Assembly: GCA_963989245.1 (NCBI GenBank)
Contig: CAXDII010000264.1
Coordinates: 62,001 to 126,000, forward strand
Direction of reading: 5' to 3'
Source of the DNA: Nansenia antarctica
Taxonomy: Eukaryota > Chordata > Actinopteri > Argentiniformes > Microstomatidae
Length of the DNA: 64,000 nt
A program made the position numbers and the translations under genes. Positions within the stretch are counted from its first letter, which is position 1. Every line of letters starts with the position of its first letter. Below the pieces are notes generated by a model, which was not told where the DNA came from, searched no databases, and saw nothing but the letters and a program-made list of their open reading frames with translations. Of this stretch, positions 1 to 7,715 are shown piece after piece.

Positions 1-153
1 CCATCCCTGGCATATTACTTTTTCAGCTATCGCCAACATTCACAATGTTATTAACATGCTTATAGAAATAGACTGTAAATTGTAGTAATGACAACAATTG
101 GCTTTATCGCAACAATTATAATTAGAAATTCTGTTGAAACACTCTTGACTACA

Positions 154-184
154 AGAGAACCACAATGAATGAATCAAATGAATC
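154..184. repeat. 31-bp direct repeat, copy 1 (copy 2 at 762-792)
   Basis: The 31 bases starting AGAGAACCACAATG recur at 762-792 with one mismatch. Copy 1 lies inside the terminal repeat and copy 2 just inside its inner edge, so the right terminal repeat holds a third copy in inverted orientation (near 25905-25935). Its role is unknown; a protein-binding or origin site is possible. Confidence 0.7.
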
Positions 185-444
185 AAAGTAATCGCGTTAT
201 TTCCAGATTGTAAGCTTTCAAATGATGTGTCATACATAGACATCGGGGAAAAATGTAAGACAACATGAGTATTTGAAACTTGTTAACCCTGAAAACTAAA
301 CATTTCAGGGTTGTAGATGTTGCGTGGCAGAGCATTGAGATTGTTACATCATCGCGTCTTTTTGAGAACGCACTAACGGTACCCAAATGCTTGGACGCAC
401 AGCCGAGTGCTGGCGAACGGGTTTTGATTTGATTTGTTGGTGAA

Positions 445-471
445 CTTATAATACAGGGCAGGTATTATAAG
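445..471. other. Perfect hairpin in left TIR
   Basis: CTTATAATAC, then a 7-base loop, then GTATTATAAG: a perfect 10-bp inverted repeat. The same hairpin is preserved in the right terminal repeat at 25618-25644. Confidence 0.7.
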
Positions 472-661
472 CCCACTGTGAGTAGGCTACTCGGAATTCA
501 CCTCAACACCTCATATCAGCACGGTTGTCAACCGATTGTCAAGTCAAAAACAGAACTGTATCATTTTACGCCCGAAAATAAATCCTTAGCCTACCTCACT
601 CAGTGAGCGACATCTGAGACAACTCAGGAGACACTTTTCAGGAACCCTCTGCCTAATACCA

Positions 662-735
662 TCAATCATGCTATCATATACCACATAAATTATTAGATTG
701 ATGGTATTTTATGCGGTATATGATAGTGTGATTGA
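662..735. repeat. Long imperfect hairpin at inner edge of left TIR
   Basis: Arms 662-689 and 708-735 are inverted copies of each other over 28 bases with three mismatches, around an 18-base spacer. The outer arm is part of the terminal repeat; the inner arm is an extra copy in the orientation of the right repeat. Only one arm exists on the right side. Confidence 0.7.
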
Positions 736-1049
736 AGTGCCCCCATCGCAGACAGGTTTAGAGAGAACAACAATGAATGAATCAAATGAATCCTGCTTTT
801 TTATGAGGGTGGGGTCATAAAACATAAGCTCTTTTACAGCAGGGAGGGGGCTTATTTGCCCCAGCGTTGTGGTTTTATTCACCCAGCCAGTTGTTCACAA
901 CACCCCCCAAACGGATGGGTTGGGTCAAAACGAAAGTTGACGTAGAGGAGGAGGTGTTAGGAAAGGGGATTCCCCCAAATGACTAGCAAGGTTGAAATGT
1001 ATTTAAATAGACTTGCTGTATCTATCACTTTAATGTCAAGGACTCAACA
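736..1049 (+). promoter_or_regulatory. Subterminal region and likely promoter of the first gene
   Basis: No gene is seen here. It holds copy 2 of the 31-bp repeat (762-792), G-rich runs, and a TATA-like TATTTAAATAG at about 1000-1010, some 40-50 bases before the ATG at 1050. Several blocks between 800 and 1010 are conserved, inverted, in the right flank (26777-27086) despite divergence around them, which suggests functional control sequence. Confidence 0.5.
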
Positions 1050-1739
1050 ATGGATACTTGTGATGATTTCGCATGTATGGATTTCAATGACATCGGATCA
1101 GACGCCGAGATCGACCGGCTGGGATCGCTAGTGTTGGCACCGCGGAAGAGTAAGAGGGAGAATAAGCATTATCCTGCTCAGACATTCGGACTTTTCATGA
1201 GATCACAGGCTGAAAATGTCACTTTGAACGAGGGGCGCACCGCCTGTTATTCCTTCAACAATGATGACCGTGTGGTGCAGCTCTATGTGTTAGAAGCGGG
1301 GGGCAAACATGATCAAACGACTGCAGTTGTGCCGTTCAGTGCTGGAGATTGGAAAATGTTACGTAATCATGTAATGCCTAAAATGGCAGGAGCTGTGGAC
1401 CCTCCCTGTCAAACATTGTGGATTGCAGACGACCCTGAAATGACATACTATGTGTGTTTGAGTTGCATCCAGGACATTGACAATGTTGACAATGGTTCTA
1501 AGTACAAACCGACTAATGCAATGAAAAATGTGGCGTTGTGTTACGGTGGTATTGGCAGAAATAGATATACATTCAACATGGAATATGTCGCAATGTGGGG
1601 GCATCTTAAAATGTTAGTGACCTGGGATGAGTGGATGATTATGGAGAAAATATTGGCTGAAATAGACCAGATCTTTGAATGGTCGACTGTCAGGAAGTTG
1701 TTGCACTACACCGACGATGAGATGATGGAGTTTGATTAA
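1050..1739 (+). CDS. Unrecognised 229-aa protein of the Polinton-like element
   Basis: An intact ORF starts at the first ATG after a TATA-like box and ends in TAA shortly before an AATAAA at 1817. The product is acidic at both ends (DDEMMEFD at the C terminus) and has a basic patch RKSKRENK at about residues 32-39. It has no obvious signal peptide, membrane segment or zinc motif, although cysteines occur at residues 4, 9 and around 120-140. It is the only gene of the element that still looks intact. Its position next to the left terminal repeat, with its own promoter and polyadenylation signal, suggests an independent transcription unit. I do not recognise the family. A virion or replication accessory protein is possible, but nothing in the sequence settles that. 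Confidence 0.65.
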   Translation: MDTCDDFACMDFNDIGSDAEIDRLGSLVLAPRKSKRENKHYPAQTFGLFMRSQAENVTLNEGRTACYSFNNDDRVVQLYVLEAGGKHDQTTAVVPFSAGDWKMLRNHVMPKMAGAVDPPCQTLWIADDPEMTYYVCLSCIQDIDNVDNGSKYKPTNAMKNVALCYGGIGRNRYTFNMEYVAMWGHLKMLVTWDEWMIMEKILAEIDQIFEWSTVRKLLHYTDDEMMEFD

Positions 1740-1816
1740 CAAGACTTCTTTACTTCTCGTGTGTGTGTGTGTGTGTGGTTTGTGGGGCTGTTTACACCGT
1801 GGTTTGTGTCGATTAT

Positions 1817-1863
1817 AATAAAAACGTTTTAACATGAAGAACATTTACTCGTATGGCTTTATT
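1817..1863. terminator. Facing polyadenylation signals
   Basis: AATAAA at 1817-1822 on the + strand lies 78 bases after the stop of the first gene. On the opposite strand AATAAA reads from 1863 to 1858, directly after a TGA codon at 1866-1864. This looks like a convergent gene end, though the minus-strand gene itself is not convincing. A (GT)n run lies just upstream at about 1760-1778. Confidence 0.45.
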
Positions 1864-2030
1864 TCATTCTGGGGCATTCAAGTCTGGGGGGCTCCGAGGT
1901 GTCACAGAGAACGTGTCATGTGGAATGGCGGGGTGTTGCTCAGACGTCTGTCTAAAATAATGTTTGGTTAAGGTGTTGGTTTTAATAAGTTTGATATGAC
2001 CATGTGATATACAAGTTTCAAACGATACGC

Positions 2031-2347
2031 ATGGCGTCTGAGTCTGGCTTTAGTCACAGCGTGAGTTCGCTCGGCAGATCACACCCTCGGCAGACGCTCA
2101 TAAAGATGTTGATTTTAACCCTCATTTTAAAAAAAGGGTTCACGAATGCTTCAATAAGCATGATGACGTTTGGAGGGGAGCTGTTTAAAGGGTATATCAG
2201 ACAGCTCTTGATGCAGACACTTTCATGAGAGAGAGAGCAGAAGGTCTGTCGAATTATTCCCTTTCACTTCCGCGAGAGATCCTGACGAATTCTCCAGCCT
2301 CGAGTGCATTCAGAGACCCGAAATCGCCATGGATGTTAATATGTAAG
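2031..2347 (+). pseudogene. Degraded coding segment of the Polinton-like element (possible first exon)
   Basis: An ATG at 2031 opens a frame reading MASESGFSHS. Protein-like sequence then continues in another frame (PHFKKRVHECFNKHDDVWRG) and, after one in-frame TAA near 2187, on to LSLPREILTNSPASSAFRD and a possible splice donor (AAG/GTAAGG) at 2347/2348. At least one frameshift and one stop break it. The composition in this frame is far more protein-like than in the others, but no domain is recognised. It precedes the ORF at 2560-2812, with which it may have formed one spliced gene; the splice phases do not match as they stand. Confidence 0.4.
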
Positions 2348-2460
2348 GTAAGGCAAGGCCTTTAATGTGTATTAATAATCAAATGATTAATAATCAAATA
2401 ATGTTTACACTATGTATACAAGTCATAAAATGAAAACATCTGTGAAAAAGTTGCAACCGT

Positions 2461-2501
<41 letters not shown>

Positions 2502-2559
2502 GGGGGGGGGGGGGCGTGACTGATTAATAATATGGTTGTATTTATATGCGTGTACACAG
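2348..2559 (+). other. Possible intron with (GT)n and poly-G tract
   Basis: It begins GTAAGG and ends TGTACACAG, matching the splice-site pattern. Inside are AT-rich repeats (TTAATAATCAAAT twice), a (GT)n run at about 2461-2499 followed by about 16 G, and the 24-bp motif that recurs inverted at 25197-25220. Evidence for splicing is only the two consensus ends. Confidence 0.3.
2441..2464. repeat. 24-bp internal inverted repeat next to (GT)n, left copy
   Basis: The bases from TGTGAAAAAGTTGCAACC on are the exact reverse complement of 25197-25220. In both places a (GT)n/(AC)n tract follows on the same side of the motif. It lies far inside the terminal repeats and is not part of them. Confidence 0.75.
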
Positions 2560-2812
2560 GCTTGACGCTGGCCTCCCAGACCTAGGCGATCTGTTTGAAA
2601 ACGTTTGGGACGGAATATTATCTGCTGCAGAGACACTGCAAAACACTGCTGTTGATGGGGCAGAGTACTACGGTGACGTTGTATTCTCGGGCTCCTTAGA
2701 CATTGCGGAGAGAGAATCGGCCGACGCTGAACTCAGTAGAGGATTCTTAGACAATTTGGAGGGAGAACAGGACGTCGCTGACACCCCCTATACACAGAGG
2801 TATGATGTTTGA
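2560..2812 (+). CDS. Small acidic ORF, possible second exon of a Polinton-element gene
   Basis: Open for about 84 codons after a splice-acceptor-like CAG at 2557-2559, ending in TGA at 2810-2812. The only in-frame ATG, at 2546, lies before the acceptor. The product starts with an amphipathic-looking stretch (LPDLGDLFENVWDGILSAAE), followed by an acidic region rich in Glu, Asp and Ala. An N-terminal amphipathic helix is a feature of some membrane-active virion proteins, but that comparison is only suggestive. The Gypsy insertion at 2877 lies 64 bases downstream. Confidence 0.35.
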
Positions 2813-2876
2813 AAGATTAGCAGAAAAGGAAATGATTTTGAAACATGTGTGTCAAATGTATTTCTAACAATATGCT

Positions 2877-3078
2877 TGTTGTGTGGGTGTATCGGACATA
2901 TATCACACAGTAGTATAGGAACAAACAGGGTACTTTATTTCTCTTCTTCACTCAACACGGAACTACCTTCTTCTTCTGTTCATACATAGTACGTCTCACG
3001 TAACACAACAGCGCCCTCTAGGGTCATCCTATTAACATATAGGCAAGTGCAGTGTAGGCCTATTGTATGGACACAACA
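2877..3078 (-). repeat. 3' LTR of the minus-strand Gypsy element
   Basis: A 202-bp copy with TGTTGTG/CACAACA inverted ends. It matches 6913-7127 but is 13 bp shorter through small indels, with a few substitutions. Confidence 0.9.
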
Positions 3079-3089
3079 TCTTCCCCTTT
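3079..3089 (-). other. Polypurine tract of the minus-strand Gypsy element
   Basis: Read on the minus strand it is AAAGGGGAAGA, directly before the 3' LTR, the expected place for plus-strand DNA priming. Confidence 0.75.
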
Positions 3090-3222
3090 GCAACAAAGGA
3101 TACTTCTGGTACTCTAACATGAGTATTCAACATAACATAGAACATTCACATACTACACTCTGCATAATGTATGTAACCCAAAATAACAATGAAACTTCCA
3201 CAGATTAAGCATATCTTTTCAC

Positions 3223-5460
3223 TCACTTAGACATGACAAAGTCCCTAGTCCAACTAGGTGGATTTCTACTTCTGGTAGGTCTGAGTTGGGTACCTGTGTC
3301 AGAGTCCGGCGGTTTGTCAGTCCCTTGCTCAGTACAGTCCAGTGCATTGTCAGAGTCAGTACCTGGGGTCAACTCTGGCAGTGCAGATAAGCGTGAGGCG
3401 TTCCAGACTCTTCCATCATCCAGCAGGTAACTGTTTGAGCTTCTCCTGGTCACAACAGTCTTTGGTCTGGTGAACTTCAGTTCTCCTTTCTTTACTTTCC
3501 ATGGCTTCCTAACCCGTACTTGGTCACCAGGCTGGAAGTCTGTTGCTTTGGCATGGCGGTGAGCATCTGTGTATTGTTTGGATTTGACTTGTTTTTGATT
3601 CACTCTTTCACGCACAGCATGTTCATCCATGGAGGGTACAGGCATGTCTTTTATCACAAGCTTGGTTCTCATTCGTCGTCCGTGAAGCAGTTCTGAAGGG
3701 GATACTCCAGTGGTAGAATGAGGCGTTGCTCTGTAGTCCATCAGGAATGTTCTCAGAAATGGTTTCCACGGTTCTCCTTGGATCGATGCGGTCTGTAGGC
3801 AGTCTTTTATAACACGGTTAAATCTTTCAACTTCTCCGTTAGCTCTTGGATAGTAGACTGCTGATTTCAGGTGTGTAATCTCCCTCTTCTTTAGAAAGTC
3901 GGCAAACTCAGCGGAGACAAACTGAGGTCCATTATCACTGACCAGCTCCTTTGGATTCCCCTCTCGAGAGAAGATAGTGGTGAGGAACTGGATGACCGTA
4001 GCGGTGTCGGTGCGGGGAGCGAAGGCTACTTCAGGCCATTTGCTATAGTAGTCCACCAATGTTATGGCAAACCTACAGTCAGCAGGTGCTATCTCGAATG
4101 GACCTACGATGTCCACTGCCACCTTCTCCCAGGCAGCAGCTGGTAGAGGTACAGGATGAAGTGGAGCATCATGGGTAATGGTCGTTTTATCATTCTGTCG
4201 GCAGGTCGTACAGTTCTTCACGAGTGTCTCTATTTGAGAGTCCATTCTGTGCCACCAATACAGTTCTCTGAGGCGCTGTTTCGTCCTCACAATGCCTTGG
4301 TGGGTTTCATGAGCAATGTCAATGAGTCTCTTCTGCAATGACTCAGGCACAAGCAACCGATGAGTACCTCTGACGATGCAGTCCTCCATGACTGCAAGCT
4401 CATGTCGAATCAGGAAGTATGGTTGTAAGTCAGGATCAAGGGTGTTTTTCTTTGAGGGCCAGCCCTCCCTAATCTGTGCACGGAGCTTTGTGAGCACTGG
4501 ACAGGTGCAGCTGGCAGACTGGAAGTCATCCTCGGAAATAGCACTCAGAGCAGAAATAATGGATGCAACAGACTCTACATTTTCTGCAAATGCAGCATCT
4601 GTTTCAGGAAGTGGGAGTCTAGATAGACAATCAGCAACATTATTCAGAGATCCTTTTCTGTATTCCACATCATAGTGAAACTCCATCAGGCGAGCAGACC
4701 ACCTGGCGATCCGTAGGCCAGCACGGTTGTTCCCTTTTGTTGTCAGTAGTGTTGTTAGTGCTTGATGGTCAGTGCGCAAACGGAATTTCCTTCCCCACAG
4801 CCATGTACGCCATTTCTCAGCGGACCAGACGCAGGCGAGCGCTTCCTTCTCAACGATCGAGTACTTCCTCTCAGCATCCGACAGACTGCGAGAAGCGAAG
4901 GCGACAGTCTGTTCTTCACCCTTGTTGTTTAGTTGAGTCAAAACGGCTCCAAGCCCATAGTCTGAAGCGTCTGTGGACACAATGGTAGGTTTGGTGGGGT
5001 CGAAAAGAGCTAATGCAGGGCTGTTCACAATCAGCTGTTTGACTTGGTCAAATCGTCCTTGTGCCACATCGTTCCATTGGAATGTACTGTTCTTTCGCAG
5101 TAGGGCTCTCAGGGGCTCCTCAATAGCAGCGTAGTTCGGCACAAACTTACTGTACCAGGCTGTCAGACCCAGGAACGAGCGGAGTGTAGAAGGATCAGTA
5201 GGAGGCGGGGCCTTCAGGATTGCAGTTACATGAGAGTCATCTGGCAGGAGACCGTCCGGGCCAATCTTAGAGCCAAGAAAGGTCAAAGTAGTTTGACGGA
5301 ACTTGCATTTATCAACATTGAGTTTCAGTCCTGCGGTGTCGATCTTGTGCAGCACAGCCTTGAGATTGTCGTCGTGCACAGCTTCTGAAGATCCATAGAT
5401 GATTACGTCATCGAGGTAGCATTGCACACCCTTGAGGCCACTGAGAATCGTCGACATCAT
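3223..5460 (-). pseudogene. pol: Gypsy pol: RT (C-terminal part), RNase H and integrase
   Basis: A 745-codon frame. It opens inside the reverse transcriptase, just before the catalytic YLDD (residues 15-18). RNase H follows (STDASDYGLGAVL, EKEALACVW, RTDHQAL). Integrase has an HHCC zinc domain (HETHQG...CTTCRQ) and a D,D,E core visible as VDIVGPF, VSDNGPQF and NGEVERF. A basic C-terminal domain ends near 3223. The upstream RT sequence (THEGLYRYRRVPYGLSSAPA) continues in the same frame past the first ATG and then breaks at about 5545. RT fingers and the first catalytic Asp are missing, so the enzyme cannot work. Integrase and RNase H look intact. Confidence 0.85.
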
Positions 5461-6935
5461 CTTCTGAAACGCGGCAGGGGCGGAGCTAAGTCCGTAAGGT
5501 ACTCGGCGGTACCTGTACAGGCCTTCGTGCGTAATGAAAGCGGTAAGCGTCTGAGCTTTTGCTGTACTGGCTTCACGTCTGGCTTTACCTTGACCTTATG
5601 TACAAAGTTTTTTGCACATCCAAACGCAGCTGGAGTTCCATCTTGCTGTTTGCAAGCCGTAGCGGAGGCTTTGGTTTGGTGGAGGGTTGCGCAGACAGTA
5701 GCTGTCTCGGTTATCAACTGTCCACCTTTTATCTGTAACTCAAGAGCAGTCACAAGGTCCATACCTAGTATAGGAGTTCCCGTTTTTACTATGTAAAAGT
5801 CTGTAGTTGCACACTTGTCCCGGAAAGTAATGTCAGCAGTAAGACATCCTAGCACATCTAACTTCTCTTTAGAATAGGTAACAAGTTGCACCTTAGGTTC
5901 ACTTAGCCTACTCAAACTAAAATGATCCCTGTATACATTTTCAGGCAGTATAGAAACACCAGACCCTGTATCAACAAGTAGCTCAATCGTAACAGTCTGT
6001 GCAGTAGGTGCAGTAATAGTAGTAGCACACATCAACTTATTCATGTCATAACCATTTCTCACAGATAAAACGCGAATTTCAGGCACAACAACTTCATCAT
6101 TATCATCTGTCACTTCATTTACAGACTTAGCAGAGGATTTGCATACTCTAGAAAAATGTCCAATTTTTCCACATGTCTTACATTTGCATTCTTTTGCAGG
6201 GCAGGATTTATCATTGGCAAGATGGCTTTCTGACCCACAGCGGTAGCAGGTGGTGTGAGTCCCGTCCATTTTAGGCTTGCCGCGGTTTGGCTTGAAATTG
6301 CCTGCCTTCATTTTCACGTGAACGGCAGCCACATCCCTAGTGTCAGCAATGGCTTTGGCGTCAGCTATGGCAGCTTCAGTGCGCCTCGCTACATCCAGAG
6401 TTCTGTCCAATGTCAGAGTCTCTTCCATTAACAGTCTTTCACGTATGCGCGGATTGTTTGTCTTCTCTACAATCTGATCGCGCAGCAGTTCATCCTGCAT
6501 GGCGCCAAACGCACATTGTTTAACGAGCTCGCGCAGGGCTGCAACATAGTGATCCGTGGACTCACCGACAGCTTGTGCTCGTTGCCGAAAACGGTACCTT
6601 TCCGCGACAACATTCACTTTCGGAGAGAAGTATTTCCTCAAAGCACTCACAGTTCCAGTGTAGTCATCAGTAGCGAGTGGCAAGGTGCTGTAGATTCGTT
6701 GTCCTTCTGTTCCTAAGCAGTGAATGATCAGGGCTCTCTTCCTCTCGACGGCAAAGTCTTGTCCCCCGATACCTAGCAAGTAGTTGTCAAACAACCGTAT
6801 CCACGCATCAAATGCTATCTTCGGTTCACCTGGGCACTCCAGGAACGCGGCAGGAGGTTGCAAGGAAAGTAAAGCCATCTCCTCTTCTTCACTACTACTC
6901 TCGTCGCCACTTTGTTGTGTGGGTGTATCGGACAT
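5457..6935 (-). pseudogene. gag-pro: Gypsy gag and aspartic protease, out of frame at the RT junction
   Basis: A 492-codon frame. The N terminus has an acidic, Ser-rich start and a capsid-like region (FDAWIRLFDNYLLGIG, ALRKYFSPKVNVVAERYRF). Two zinc knuckles follow (CYRCGSESHLANDKSC and CKTCGKIGHFSRVC), then a retroviral-type protease with VDTGSGVSIL and a GMD-type flap-end motif. It then reads KLRRLPLSLR, the usual start of RT, and from there runs into out-of-frame sequence to a stop. The ATG at 6935 lies inside the 5' LTR and the frame runs through the primer-binding site, so either translation starts in U5 sequence or the real start is further in (a Met at about residue 20). Confidence 0.8.
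6900..6909 (-). other. Primer-binding site, tRNA-Ser type
   Basis: On the minus strand TGGCGACGAG lies 3 bases after the 5' LTR. The + strand shows CTCGTCGCCA, which equals the 3' end (with CCA) of animal tRNA-Ser(GCU) as I know it. A tRNA-Ser primer is characteristic of Mag-clade elements. Confidence 0.7.
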
Positions 6936-7127
6936 ATATCACACAGTAGTATAGGAACAAACAGGGTACTTTATTTCTCTTCTTCACTCAACACGGAAGT
7001 ACCTTCTTCTTCTGTTCATACATAGTAAGCTAACTTAAGTATCACGTAACGCAACAGCGCCCTCACTAGGGTCATCCTATTATAACATATAGGCAATGCA
7101 GTGTAGGCCTATTGTATGGACACAACA
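6913..7127 (-). repeat. 5' LTR of the minus-strand Gypsy element
   Basis: A 215-bp partner of 2877-3078 with the same terminal heptamers. On the + strand it supplies an ATG (7116) in frame with the polymerase ORF that follows, which is probably accidental. Confidence 0.9.
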
Positions 7128-7170
7128 ACAATTAGGTCTAATATTGAGGCAATTAGACTTATCAATCAAC

Positions 7171-7407
7171 AGCTTGCGAGTTTTAACACACAACAAGCCA
7201 CAATTGAACAGTCTAATATGACAAACAGAGACAGCATGTTTTTAACAAGACAGTGTCATGGTGATGTCTTAGACCAACCAACCATGGACGTCGTCAGCTT
7301 GATTAATTATGAGCTTGCGAGTTTTAACACACAACAAGCCACAATTGAACAGTCTAATATGGCCAACAGAGACAGCATGTTTTTAACAAGACAGTGTCAT
7401 GGTGACG
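7171..7407 (+). repeat. Direct repeat of 141-bp spacing in the polymerase N terminus
   Basis: About 96 bases starting AGCTTGCGAGTTTTAACA (7171) recur at 7312 with only a few changes, giving two 47-codon units (LASFNTQQATIEQSN...). A weaker third unit (ELINQGFKAFN) follows at about 7440-7475. Confidence 0.9.
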
Positions 7408-7505
7408 CCTCACTCCCCACAACAGATGTGTGTAGCATAGAGTTAATCAATCAAGGTTTTAAAGCATTTAACAGTCGACATAGTGTAGACGGTGGTACTA
7501 CACTA

Positions 7506-7715
7506 GCAGCTAGTCAAATAGCAGCTAGTCAAATAGCAGCTAGTCAAATAGCAGCTAGTCAAATAGCAGCTAGTCAAATAGCAGCTAGTCAAATAGCAGC
7601 TAGTCAAATAGCAGCTAGTCAAATAGCAGCTAGTCAAATAGCAGCTAGTCAAATAGCAGCTAGTCAAATAGCAGCTAGTCAAATAGCAGCTAGTCAAATA
7701 GCAGCTAGTCAAATA
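7506..7715 (+). repeat. 15-bp tandem repeat, 14 exact copies, coding (AASQI)14
   Basis: GCAGCTAGTCAAATA is repeated 14 times without error over 210 bp. The unit is a multiple of three, so the polymerase frame stays open. The absence of any mutation between copies points to recent expansion. Confidence 0.97.

Larger units (their letters stand above)
1..703. repeat. Left terminal inverted repeat of the Polinton-like element
   Basis: This stretch matches the reverse complement of 25273-26089 along its whole length, with a few substitutions and one large length difference (the right copy carries an extra palindromic minisatellite at 25351-25480). It is truncated by the window start. Homology stops after ATTAGATTGAT at about 703. 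Short ORFs of 60-70 codons inside it are mirrored in the right repeat and show no sign of being genes. Confidence 0.9.
2877..7127 (-). mobile_element. Ty3/Gypsy LTR retrotransposon, Mag-like, with deleted reverse transcriptase
   Basis: Two related LTRs (2877-3078 and 6913-7127) with TGTTGTG...CACAACA ends enclose gag-protease and RT-RNaseH-integrase frames on the minus strand. The order protease, RT, RNase H, integrase identifies Ty3/Gypsy, and the tRNA-Ser-type primer site points to the Mag lineage. The LTRs differ by several substitutions and indels, making it the oldest of the three insertions. No adjoining 5-bp duplication is seen: ACAAT follows the right LTR (7128-7132), and the same bases occur at 2867-2871, five bases away from the left LTR. 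Confidence 0.9.

Noticed and set aside
40..386. Minus-strand ORFs of 67 codons in the left TIR and their mirror images at 25689-26050
   Set aside because: Identical because the TIRs are identical. No promoter, domain or codon bias is seen, and the two copies cannot be used as independent evidence of selection.
2867..7132. ACAAT as a clean target duplication of the first Gypsy element
   Set aside because: The left ACAAT is five bases away from the LTR edge, so the duplication is not adjoining on both sides.
7503..7712. Minus-strand ORF of repeated TSCYL
   Set aside because: Antisense reading of the 15-bp coding repeat of the polymerase.
7506..7715. CRISPR-like array
   Set aside because: The 15-bp repeats are contiguous with no spacers and lie in a eukaryotic coding frame.
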